From contig NZ_JAPEPW010000001.1 in NCBI RefSeq assembly GCF_026339955.1, positions 2,294,001 to 2,358,000 of the forward strand: a stretch of 64,000 bases of DNA, read 5' to 3'. Source of the DNA: Streptomyces sp. NBC_01549. Lineage in GTDB: Bacteria; Actinomycetota; Actinomycetes; Streptomycetales; Streptomycetaceae. How positions within the stretch are numbered: the first letter of the stretch is position 1; each line of letters opens with the position of its first letter. Both the position numbers and the translations under genes were made by a program. Below the pieces are notes generated by a model, which was not told the origin of the DNA, ran no database searches, and saw only the letters and a list, made by a program, of their open reading frames with translations. Positions 26,039 through 33,537 of the stretch are shown here, in pieces.

Positions 26039-27853
26039 TCAGAGGCTCAGCCGGTACGGCACCACGCAGACGACCACGTCCGTACGGGCCCGCAGCGCGG
26101 CGGCGAGGAGCAGGCCGCGCTGGTTCTGGAGGATCTGGTAGCGACGGTGGAGGGGCTCCACCTCGGGGATGAGGACGGCGATCTGCCGTCCCTCCTCCGC
26201 CGCCCTCCCGACGTAGTCGACGATCGGTTCCACGAGCGAGCGCTGCGGGCTGTCGACGACGTCCAGGCGTACGCCCGGGTTCCAGCGGTCCCAACTCTCC
26301 CTGAGTGCACTGACCTTGGCCGGGTCGGCGTGTACGGCGACCGCGACCACCTCCTGCCCGAGGGCGCGGGCGGCCGACAGCGCGTGCTGGGTGAGCCTGC
26401 TGACCTCGCCGACCGGCACGATGACGAGGGAGTCGCCGAGGCGCACCGGCGGCGGGACCTCACCCAGCCCGAGTTCCCGGCCGACCACCGTGTAGTAGCG
26501 CTGGACGCGGGCGAAGAGCAGCATCAGCAACGGAATCGCGACGACCACCACCCAGGCCCCCTCCAGGAACTTGGTGGCCAGCAGGACGACTCCCGCCACG
26601 GCGGTCAGTACCGCGCCGACCCCGTTGAGGGCCGCGCGCCGCAGCCAGCCGTGCGGACGCCGCCCCGCCCAGTGCCGTACGAGCCCGATCTGACTGATGG
26701 TGAAGCCGGTGAACACGCCGATCGCGAAGAGCGGGATCATGCGGTGGGTGTCGGCGTTCACGGCGATCAGGAGAACCGCCGCGAGCAGGGCGAGGGTCAT
26801 CACGCCCCAGCGGTACACAGGCCGTTCCGCGCGCAGCCCGAAGAGGTGCGGCAGTCGGTGGTCCTTGGCCAGCAGGCTCATCAGGACGGGCAGACCGCCG
26901 AAGCTGGTGTTCGCGGCAAAGGCGAGGGCCAGGGTGACGATGAGGTTGGTGGCGTAGTAGGGCCATCCCGTCCCGTACGCGCCCGCCGTCAGCTGCGAGA
27001 GTACGGTCACGCCGCCGCGCGGGGCGACATGGTCGCGGCGGATCAGCAGGGCCATGCCGATGAGCATCAGGCCGAGCAGCGCGCCGAGCATCAGCTCGGT
27101 GCGCTGGGCGCGTTTGACGCGGGGTTCACGAAAGGAGGGCACGCCGTTGGCGATGGCCTCGACTCCGGTGAGCGCGGAGCAGCCGGAGGAGAACGCCTTG
27201 AGCAGCAGGAAGACGCTCAACGCCTCGGTGGCGTGGACGGACTGGAAGGTGCCGACGACCGCCACGGGATGGCCTCGCACCAGGCCGAGTACGACGATGC
27301 CGAGGATGCTCACGATGAACAACGCCGTGGGCAGCATCAGCACCCGTGCGCTCTCGGCCACACCGCGCAGGTTGACGGCCGTGAGCAGGGCGAGCCCGAT
27401 CAGGCAGACCGCGAGCAGGTGCGAACCGAGCACCGGGAACGCGGAGGCGAGGCTGGCCGCGCCCGCCGCCAGACTGACCGTCACGGTCAGCACGTAGTCG
27501 ACGACGAGGCTGGCCGCCGCGAGCAGGCTGACGGTCGGTCCGAGATCCTTCTTCCCCACCGCGTACGCGCCTCCGCCGTCCGGATGCACGGCGATGACCT
27601 GTCCGTACGACACGACGAGCACCGCCAGCAGTCCGGCGATGACGAGCGTCACCGGGAGCGTGGCGGACAGCGCGCTCGTCCCGGCGGCGATCAGTACGAG
27701 CACGATCGCCTCGGGGCCGTACGCCACCGAGCTCAGCGCGTCCAGGGAGAGCGCGGCGAGCCCCTCGATGCTGGTCAGGTGGTACTTGTCGCCCTCCCCG
27801 TGCCGCAGCGGAACTCTTGGCCGCAGTTCGCGGCGGGCCAGGCCGTACGCCAT
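26039..27853 (-). CDS. KimA-like potassium importer (APC superfamily) 1
   Basis: A 604-aa protein with about 12 membrane helices and a cytosolic C-terminal domain. It matches the KimA/YdaO pattern as I know it: LSLDALSSVAYGPEAIVL, SYGQVIAVHPDGGGAY, VDYVLTVTVSLAAG, AFSSGCSALTGVEAIANGVP, and a C-terminal USP-like part (VIVPVGEVSRLTQHAL, then LVEPIVDYV). KimA is a high-affinity K+/H+ symporter controlled by c-di-AMP in Bacillus. I looked for a c-di-AMP riboswitch upstream and saw none. A second copy lies at 33538-35571. Confidence 0.85.
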   Translation of the reverse strand: MAYGLARRELRPRVPLRHGEGDKYHLTSIEGLAALSLDALSSVAYGPEAIVLVLIAAGTSALSATLPVTLVIAGLLAVLVVSYGQVIAVHPDGGGAYAVGKKDLGPTVSLLAAASLVVDYVLTVTVSLAAGAASLASAFPVLGSHLLAVCLIGLALLTAVNLRGVAESARVLMLPTALFIVSILGIVVLGLVRGHPVAVVGTFQSVHATEALSVFLLLKAFSSGCSALTGVEAIANGVPSFREPRVKRAQRTELMLGALLGLMLIGMALLIRRDHVAPRGGVTVLSQLTAGAYGTGWPYYATNLIVTLALAFAANTSFGGLPVLMSLLAKDHRLPHLFGLRAERPVYRWGVMTLALLAAVLLIAVNADTHRMIPLFAIGVFTGFTISQIGLVRHWAGRRPHGWLRRAALNGVGAVLTAVAGVVLLATKFLEGAWVVVVAIPLLMLLFARVQRYYTVVGRELGLGEVPPPVRLGDSLVIVPVGEVSRLTQHALSAARALGQEVVAVAVHADPAKVSALRESWDRWNPGVRLDVVDSPQRSLVEPIVDYVGRAAEEGRQIAVLIPEVEPLHRRYQILQNQRGLLLAAALRARTDVVVCVVPYRLSL

Positions 27854-28232
27854 GGGGGACCTCGCGGGGGTGGGGGGGTTCTGAGGTCAGTGTGACCGGC
27901 GTGGTGCGGTGTGGAGGGGCAAGGACGCGCCCGGACCGCGGCGGACCGAAGGTGCGGGGCGCGCAGTCGTGTCGCCGCCGATCGGGTAGTACCCGAGATG
28001 CGGTGCGGGCCGGGTGAGGGCCGCTTGTCCCTGACGAAACGGCAGGTCAGTGCAGTCTGACGAGTCATCTGTTGGCCGAATGGGCCTGGGTGGGCGTGGC
28101 CTCGGGGTGCGCCAGGTGAGCGGCTCGAGTGGTGCGCGGAGCCCGGCGGACTGACGGTGGATCACGTCAGGGTCGGGTTCTCACGAGCTGACAAGGTGTC
28201 AGCTGCCTGGCTGCGACGGAAGGACTCCGAAG
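27854..28232. promoter_or_regulatory. Divergent 379-bp regulatory gap
   Basis: This gap lies between the KimA-like gene (leftward) and the repeat-rich surface protein (rightward). I see no credible gene. It holds a perfect inverted repeat, AGCTGAC (28186-28192) and GTCAGCT (28198-28204), 29 bp before the surface-protein ATG. The rest is GC-rich without recognisable riboswitch or promoter boxes. Confidence 0.6.
28186..28204. promoter_or_regulatory. Perfect 7-bp inverted repeat
   Basis: AGCTGAC-N5-GTCAGCT lies in the leader of the HTGGGAL surface-protein gene. It may be an operator or a small leader hairpin. Confidence 0.6.
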
Positions 28233-29186
28233 ATGCGATCTGCCCGCATGCTCCTCGCCACCGCGACGGCCACGGCCGCCCTCGCGATCGGCGCACCAGG
28301 CGCCCTCGCCGCCACGGCGGGTGACGGGAGCCACGACGACTCTTCCTACAGCAGGGAACACGACAAGGAGAGCAAGCACGACAAGCCGAACGGCGGGGTG
28401 CACACGGGTGGCGGAGCCCTGACCACCGTGCGCGGCGAGGACTCGAGCGGCAACGACTCGGGCTCCGACCATGGCAAGAGCGACTCGTCGGACTCCGGAC
28501 AGAACAAGAAGGGCGACTCGTCGGACTCCGGACAGGGCAAGAAGGGCGGCGGCTCCGACCACGGCAAGGGCAACTCCGACTCCGACTCCGACTCCGGCTA
28601 CGGCTCCGACTCCGACTCCGGCTCCAAGCACGGGCACGGCAGGCCCCGCGGCGGCATGCACACCGGTGGCGGCGCCCTCAGTCTCGTGCGCGGCGAGGAC
28701 TCGAGCGGCAACGACTCGGGCTCCGACCGTGGCAAGGGCGACTCGTCGGACTCCGGACAGGGCAAGAAGGGCGGCGGCTCCGACCACGGCAAGGGCAACT
28801 CCGACTCCGACTCCGACTCCGACTCCGGCTACGGCTCCGACTCCGACTCCGACTCCGGCTCCAAGCACGGGCACGGCAGGCCCCGCGGCGGCGTGCACAC
28901 CGGTGGCGGCGCCCTCAGCGCCGTACGCAGCGACGACTGGAACAAGGACGACGAGAAGTTCGACCCGGAGACCTACAAGGACAAGAACAAGGACGACTCG
29001 GGTTCCGACCGCGGCAGGGACGACTCGGACTCGGAGCGCGACAAGCCCCGCGGCGGTCTGCACACGGGTGGCGGTGCGCTCGCCACGCCGGGGACGAAGG
29101 CCGGTGGGCTGGCGGTCCTGGGCCTCGCCGGTGCGGGTGCCTACTTCCTGATGCGCCGCAAGCGTGCGGCGGACGGCCTGTCCTGA
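28233..29186 (+). CDS. Repeat-rich secreted surface protein with four HTGGGAL motifs
   Basis: A 317-aa exported protein. A signal peptide (about 1-27, ending GALA) is followed by long Ser/Asp/Gly/Lys-rich low-complexity stretches. A C-terminal hydrophobic helix (about 290-306) ends in RRKR, the layout of a wall-anchored protein. HTGGGAL, usually preceded by GG(V/M/L), occurs at residues 57, 143, 222 and 277; the last copy sits just before the helix. No LPXTG or LAXTG is present. The DNA of the middle two modules is nearly identical, so they arose by recent tandem duplication. The next gene is a class F sortase, a plausible partner. Confidence 0.75.
   Translation: MRSARMLLATATATAALAIGAPGALAATAGDGSHDDSSYSREHDKESKHDKPNGGVHTGGGALTTVRGEDSSGNDSGSDHGKSDSSDSGQNKKGDSSDSGQGKKGGGSDHGKGNSDSDSDSGYGSDSDSGSKHGHGRPRGGMHTGGGALSLVRGEDSSGNDSGSDRGKGDSSDSGQGKKGGGSDHGKGNSDSDSDSDSGYGSDSDSDSGSKHGHGRPRGGVHTGGGALSAVRSDDWNKDDEKFDPETYKDKNKDDSGSDRGRDDSDSERDKPRGGLHTGGGALATPGTKAGGLAVLGLAGAGAYFLMRRKRAADGLS
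28402..28930 (+). repeat. Internal tandem duplication within the surface-protein gene
   Basis: Two modules of about 240-260 bp, each beginning near a GG-HTGGGAL codon block, are almost identical at DNA level. They differ mainly in the number of GACTCC (Asp-Ser) codon pairs. Confidence 0.85.
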
Positions 29187-29206
29187 TCCATGCCTGACGA
29201 CATAGC

Positions 29207-29246
29207 AGCCCGGGCCGCCTCCTGCGCACAGTGTGGCGGCCCGGCT
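29207..29246 (+). terminator. Hairpin terminator after the surface-protein gene
   Basis: AGCCCGGGCCGCC pairs with GGCGGCCCGGCT, with one bulged C and a 15-base loop, 20 bp after the stop codon. There is no T run, as is usual in Streptomyces. Confidence 0.6.
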
Positions 29247-29325
29247 GGTTGCCCCCGTGCCGCGCCGGCTCCGCCGCCGTAGTCCAGCGAGTTGTCCCGT
29301 ACGTGTTCCAGTGAGGTGGTGCCCG

Positions 29326-30006
29326 ATGGCATCCCGGTTGTCCTCCCCTGTCGAGCCCCAGTCCGTGACGCCGCTCCAGGGCGCCCGGCCCGGCATGCCG
29401 TTGTACGTGTGGTGCGCCGGAATCATGCTGCTGGCGCTGAGCCTGTTCGGCGGCCATGGCAAGCCCTCCGGCGCCTCCGACTTCTCGGCCAAGCCCCATG
29501 CCGAGGCGGGGCTCTCACCGTCGTCCTCGGCCGGCCCGCCGACGGGCAAGCATCTGCCGCGGTCCGAGCCGACGCGGCTGCTCATCCCGAAGATCGGCGT
29601 GGACGCCCCGTTCACCGAACTGGCCGTCGACGCCACGGGCAAGCTCCAGCCGCCGCCCGCCAACGACACGAACATGGTCGGCTGGTACGCCAAGGGCGTG
29701 TCCCCCGGTGAGCCGGGGGCCGCGATCATCGCCGGTCACGTCGACACGACCACCTCCGCCGCCGTCTTCGCCGACCTCAGGGAGTTGGAGCCGGGCGACC
29801 GGTTCACCGTGAACAGGGCCGACGGGCGCAAGGCCACCTTCGTGGTCGACAGCGCCGACACCTTCGCGAAGGACGACTTCCCCGACAAGCGCGTGTACGC
29901 CGACACCCGCGACGCCGAGGTCCGGCTGATCACCTGCGCCGGCGACTACGACCACTCCGCGAGGGACTACACCGAGAACCTGGTGGTCTTCGCCCACCTC
30001 GTCTGA
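29326..30006 (+). CDS. Class F sortase
   Basis: A 226-aa membrane-anchored sortase. One N-terminal helix (about 25-42) is followed by a Ser/Pro linker and the catalytic barrel. The triad is His138 (IIAGHVDTT), Cys204 (RLITCAG) and Arg213 (SARDYTENL). Such enzymes are thiol transpeptidases that process or anchor surface proteins. The repeat-rich protein directly upstream is the obvious candidate substrate, although it lacks a standard sorting signal. The ATG at 29326 follows GTGAGGTGG. Confidence 0.87.
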   Translation: MASRLSSPVEPQSVTPLQGARPGMPLYVWCAGIMLLALSLFGGHGKPSGASDFSAKPHAEAGLSPSSSAGPPTGKHLPRSEPTRLLIPKIGVDAPFTELAVDATGKLQPPPANDTNMVGWYAKGVSPGEPGAAIIAGHVDTTTSAAVFADLRELEPGDRFTVNRADGRKATFVVDSADTFAKDDFPDKRVYADTRDAEVRLITCAGDYDHSARDYTENLVVFAHLV

Positions 30007-30482
30007 ACACCGTGCTCGCGCAGGGGACCGATCTGCCAGCCGTGTGCCTCGCACGTGTCGAGGACGCCGGGCAGGGCGGCGAGGGTGACGCGCCAGGAGT
30101 CGGGGGCCGAGGTGCAGTCGGAGTCGTGGAGCAGGATGGTGCCGCCGCCAGAGGCATGCAGGGCCAGGCCCGCCTCGCGCCGCGCCCGGCCGCGCGGGCC
30201 GTGGAGGAGTTCGGTCAGGGTCGGCGCCAACTGGTCGGGCTCGCGGATCCAGGGGGCGAGGCCCGCCTCGTCGAGCGCGGCGGCGTTGGTCCGGCCGTGC
30301 CCGGGTATGCAGCGGTAGCTGACGACCGGGAGTCCGCCGGCGAGCGCCTCCAGCGACGTGAGCCCGCCCGCGTTCTGGACGAGCACGTGGCACGCGTGCA
30401 TCAGGCCGGGCATGTCGTCCACCCAGCCGTGGACATGGGCGACGCCGTCCGCGCGCAGCCGTTCGGCGAGCGCGTGGCGCAC
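29967..30482 (-). pseudogene. Fused relic: glycosyltransferase C-terminal part joined to polysaccharide-deacetylase end
   Basis: The frame reads first as an MGDG-synthase/MurG-like glycosyltransferase (GWVDDMPGLMHACHVLVQNA, then GGLTSLEALAGGLPVVSYRC and GHGRTNAAALDEAGL). It then changes at about GLALHASG into the end of a NodB-type deacetylase (GGTILLHDSDCTSAPDSWR, then GPLREHG). Both parts lack their N-terminal domains. It overlaps the sortase 3' end by 40 bp. The best explanation is a deletion that fused two neighbouring genes after they lost function. A piece of the same glycosyltransferase lies inverted just beyond its start. Confidence 0.75.
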
Positions 30483-30499
30483 GAGCAGGGCGCGGCGGG

Positions 30500-30606
30500 C
30501 GTCACCGCTTCAGCCTTCCCCAGGACACACCGCTCGTCCTGCTGGTCGCGGGTTCGTGGGGAGTCGGGCCCGTCCGGGAGGCCGCCGGCATCGACGCCTC
30601 GACACC
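30500..30606 (+). pseudogene. Inverted fragment of the glycosyltransferase relic
   Basis: On the plus strand this stretch reads FSLPQDTPLVLLVAGSWGVG and then PVREAAGI. In intact actinobacterial glycosyltransferases of this type that segment lies just before the part found on the minus strand at 29967-30482. The two pieces therefore point away from each other, as expected after a small local inversion. Confidence 0.6.
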
Positions 30607-30695
30607 GGGGTCGCGCTGCCGGTCGTGGGCGACGAAGTCGCGGGCGAAGCGCCGAGGCGTAGCCTGAAGAAGAAAACGGGGGAAAGGGGCGGGCC

Positions 30696-31469
30696 ATGAC
30701 CAGTCGTTTGCTGATGCCGTGCCGACGTGCGGGAGGCGACCCGGTCGCCCCGGGGACCGAACCCGTACGCGGGTCCACGCATCCCACCCCGATCCTCGAC
30801 TGGACCCACCCGAACGTCACCACCCTCGTTGAGCGGATCCCCAGGGAAGACACCGCCCGCGACTCACTCCGCGTGGCGCACGGGATCATCGCGCGTGAGG
30901 TGCGGCCGGTGTACTCGGTGGACGACCTGCGGAGCGCCTCACGGACGCTGGCGCTCGAGCGGGGCTCGTGCAGTCAGCGCATGGCGGTGCTGGAGGCCGT
31001 CGCACGGGCCATCGCCGTACCCACGCGCGTGCGGGGGCTGCTCGTCGACGGAGTCTTCTGGTATCCACGGTTCCCCCGGCTCAAGCCGCTGGTCCCGGAG
31101 CGGGTGCTGCTCGCGTGGCCCGAGTTCCTGCTGGACGGTGACTGGGTGCCGATCGCCGAGCTGTTCGGGACCCCGGACGAGATGAGCGCGGCATCCGGCG
31201 GCTTCACCAACAAGGGTGGCGAGACCCTCTTCGACGCCGTGGCCCGTACGGCGGTCGCCTGGGACGGCCACGCCGCCGCGAGCTGCGACGGCGGCCCCGG
31301 AGCCGTCTGCGACCTGTCCGACCACCTCCGCCTCGACCTCGGTCACTTCACCTCCCGCGACGAACTCTTCGCCCGTCACGGCCAGACCCTGTGCCTCCCG
31401 GCTCGCACCCTCGCGGAGCCGGTGCTCGGGCGATGGGCCGCGGGAGGCCGGGCCGCCCGGCCCGCGTAA
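30696..31469 (+). CDS. Transglutaminase-like fold protein
   Basis: A 257-aa protein with a transglutaminase-core-like block: RGSCSQRMAVLEAVARAIAV places a Cys at the usual catalytic position, then PTRVRGLLVDG and LLAWPEFLLDGDWVPIAELF follow. The normal His-Ala-Trp motif reads Leu-Ala-Trp here and the usual Asp is replaced, so catalytic activity is doubtful. It has no signal peptide. The start at 30696 follows AAAGGGGCGGGCC; the same-strand upstream DNA is relic sequence. Confidence 0.6.
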   Translation: MTSRLLMPCRRAGGDPVAPGTEPVRGSTHPTPILDWTHPNVTTLVERIPREDTARDSLRVAHGIIAREVRPVYSVDDLRSASRTLALERGSCSQRMAVLEAVARAIAVPTRVRGLLVDGVFWYPRFPRLKPLVPERVLLAWPEFLLDGDWVPIAELFGTPDEMSAASGGFTNKGGETLFDAVARTAVAWDGHAAASCDGGPGAVCDLSDHLRLDLGHFTSRDELFARHGQTLCLPARTLAEPVLGRWAAGGRAARPA

Positions 31470-31570
31470 CGGCAGCCCACGCTTCTTGTCGCACCCCCGG
31501 GTCCTGGTCGCCAATCGGGGTTGGAGTGAGCGACTGACCGACCAAGCCGGGGAAACAGTGCGGGCGACGA

Positions 31571-31605
31571 ACGGGTGGGGCGGCACACCTTGCCGCCCCA
31601 CCCGT
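31571..31605. terminator. Bidirectional hairpin terminator
   Basis: ACGGGTGGGGCGGC pairs perfectly with GCCGCCCCACCCGT around a 7-base loop, between the convergent transglutaminase-like and hydrolase genes. Confidence 0.85.
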
Positions 31606-31617
31606 GGAGTCGTCCGG

Positions 31618-32337
31618 TCAGCGGACCGCTTCCGCCGCCTTCTCGATGACGCGGGTGACGGCGTCCGGCTGGGACACGGTCACAGCGTGGGAGGAACGGA
31701 CCTCCTCGACGTGGGCGTTGGCGCGCTCGGCCATGTAGATCTGAAGCTCCCGGGGGATGTTCAGGTCGTCGGTGGCCACCACGGACCAGGACGGGATCGT
31801 CCTCCAGGCGGGTTCGGAGGCACCTTCGTTGAGAGCGGTGCCGGTCGCGGGACGCTGGGTGACCGCCATGGTGTCAGCGATGCTCGCGGGGACATCGGCG
31901 GCGAACTGGTGGTGGAACACGGTCTGGTCGATGTAGAGGTCGACGTCCTGGGAGCCGTCGGGCCTGGTGATCGGAACCGGGCGCAGAGCCTGGCCGAGCG
32001 TGCTGCCCTCGAACTTGCTCGCCAGCTCATTGGCGTTCTCGCCCTTGTCGGGGAGGAAGGCGGCGGCGTACACGAGTGCCTTGACATTGTCGCAGCCGTG
32101 GGCGGCGTTGCTGATCACCGCTCCGCCGTAGGAGTGCCCGACAAGGACCACCGGTCCGTCGATGCCGGCCAGGAGGTCCTTGACGTAGGCGGCGTCGCCG
32201 CTCAGCGAGCGCAGCGGATTCGCCACGGCCACCACCGGGTACCCGTCCTCCTTCAGCTTCTTGATGACGCCGTTCCAGCTGGAGGAGTCGGCGAACGCGC
32301 CGTGGACGAGTACGACGGTGGGCTTGCGGTCCTGCAT
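31618..32337 (-). CDS. Alpha/beta hydrolase
   Basis: A 239-aa alpha/beta hydrolase: VVLVHGAFADSSSW forms the oxyanion region, GHSYGG is the nucleophile elbow (Ser), and the late SSHAVTVSQP holds the catalytic His. It resembles small salicylate-esterase-like or hydroxynitrile-lyase-like hydrolases. It follows a second hydrolase gene on the same strand with a 59-bp gap, so they may be co-transcribed. The substrate is unknown. Confidence 0.85.
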   Translation of the reverse strand: MQDRKPTVVLVHGAFADSSSWNGVIKKLKEDGYPVVAVANPLRSLSGDAAYVKDLLAGIDGPVVLVGHSYGGAVISNAAHGCDNVKALVYAAAFLPDKGENANELASKFEGSTLGQALRPVPITRPDGSQDVDLYIDQTVFHHQFAADVPASIADTMAVTQRPATGTALNEGASEPAWRTIPSWSVVATDDLNIPRELQIYMAERANAHVEEVRSSHAVTVSQPDAVTRVIEKAAEAVR

Positions 32338-32396
32338 GGGAGGGGTGCCTTTCGAGGTAGAGGTTCGAGGTGCTGCGGTTGAGCCGCGGAGAACTC

Positions 32397-33347
32397 TCAG
32401 TTGCCGTGCAGTGCGGTGCGCAGGGTGTGAATGGCCAGCTCCATCGCGACTGTCGTGGCCTGGGTGGGCCGGAGGGGGTTGAGCATCATGAAGTCGTGCA
32501 GGATGCCGTTGACGCGGATGCTGGTGGTGGGAACACCGGCCTGGGTCAGCTTGCGGGCGTAGGCCTCGCCCTCGTCCCGCAGCACGTCGTTCTCGTCGAC
32601 GATGACGAGCGCGGGCGGCAGGCCCCGCAGCTCCTCCAGGCTCGCCCGCAGCGGCGAGGCGGTGATCTCCGCCCGCTGGGCGGGGTCGGTGGTGTAGCAG
32701 TCCCAGAACCAGGCCATGCCCTTGGCCGAGAGGAAGGGGCCGTCGGCGAACTCCCGGTAGCTGTCGGTGTCCTGGCCCGCGTCCGTGACGGGGTAGTACA
32801 GCGACTGGTGCACGAAGGTCACGTCCCCGCGCCGCTTGGCCATGAGGGTCAGTGCCGCGGTCATGTTGCCGCCGACGGAGTCACCGGCCACCGCCAGCCG
32901 GGAGACGTCCAGGCCTTCCCCGGCGCCCTTCTCGGTGATCCACCGGGCCGTCGCGTACGCCTGCTCGATCGCGACCGGGTACCTGGCCTCCGGCGAACGG
33001 TCGTACTCGACGAACACCACGGCGACATTCGCCCCGACGGCCAGCTCACGCACCAGACGGTCATGGGTGCCGGCGTTGCCGAGGACCCAGCCGCCGCCGT
33101 GCACGTAAAGGACGACCGGCAGCGTGCCCTGGCCACCGACGGGCTTGACGATGCGTACCCGCACATCACCCACCTCGGCGGGCACCGTGATCCACTTCTC
33201 CTCCACGTCCAACTTCGCCACCGGCGCCGCCTGCAGGTCGTCCAGGACCTTCCGGGCACCCTCCGGGCCGAGCTCGTACAGGAACGGCGGCTTGGCCGTC
33301 GCCTCCGCGAGCTCCTGCGCCGCGAGCTCAAGAACGGGCTTGGTCAT
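32397..33347 (-). CDS. HSL-family alpha/beta hydrolase (esterase)
   Basis: A 316-aa hormone-sensitive-lipase-type esterase. YVHGGGWVLGN is the HGGG oxyanion motif and VAGDSVGGNMTAAL the nucleophile elbow; the late LRDEGEAYARKL region comes before the C-terminal catalytic His. It probably hydrolyses short-chain esters in the cytoplasm. The ATG at 33347 has AAGGAG seven bases upstream; a GTG one codon earlier is less well placed. Confidence 0.87.
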   Translation of the reverse strand: MTKPVLELAAQELAEATAKPPFLYELGPEGARKVLDDLQAAPVAKLDVEEKWITVPAEVGDVRVRIVKPVGGQGTLPVVLYVHGGGWVLGNAGTHDRLVRELAVGANVAVVFVEYDRSPEARYPVAIEQAYATARWITEKGAGEGLDVSRLAVAGDSVGGNMTAALTLMAKRRGDVTFVHQSLYYPVTDAGQDTDSYREFADGPFLSAKGMAWFWDCYTTDPAQRAEITASPLRASLEELRGLPPALVIVDENDVLRDEGEAYARKLTQAGVPTTSIRVNGILHDFMMLNPLRPTQATTVAMELAIHTLRTALHGN

Positions 33348-33372
33348 CACTTCACTCCTTGGGTCGGCAGGC

Positions 33373-33409
33373 TTTTGTCCGCTTTTCCGCTTTCACCCTT
33401 ATGACAAAA
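33373..33409. promoter_or_regulatory. Inverted repeat in a divergent promoter region
   Basis: TTTTGTC (33373-33379) and GACAAAA (33403-33409) are perfect inverted arms in an AT-rich patch just upstream of the esterase gene. The patch could bind a dimeric repressor; no regulator gene is adjacent. Confidence 0.45.
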
Positions 33410-33525
33410 TGACCCGTGAAGGTGTGACACGAACCGAGGGACAGGGGGAGACGAAGGTTCAGCGTGGCGGCCCGCCGTCCGGGGCGGAGTGAGTGTCGGG
33501 CCCCCTCCTTGCCCCTCCCCCGGCT

Positions 33526-33537
33526 TACCCTCCGCCC
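33526..33537 (+). promoter_or_regulatory. Leaderless -10 element of the second KimA-like gene
   Basis: TACCCT (33526-33531) is followed by six bases and the GTG at 33538, the usual layout of a Streptomyces leaderless transcript. This supports that start over the upstream GTG at 33493. Confidence 0.55.

Noticed and set aside
27854..28232. c-di-AMP (ydaO) riboswitch before the KimA-like gene
   Set aside because: I looked on the minus strand for the conserved core and found no match, only GC-rich sequence.
28402..28930. RTX-like or calcium-binding repeat protein
   Set aside because: The Ser-Asp-rich modules lack the RTX nonapeptide; they are linkers between HTGGGAL motifs.
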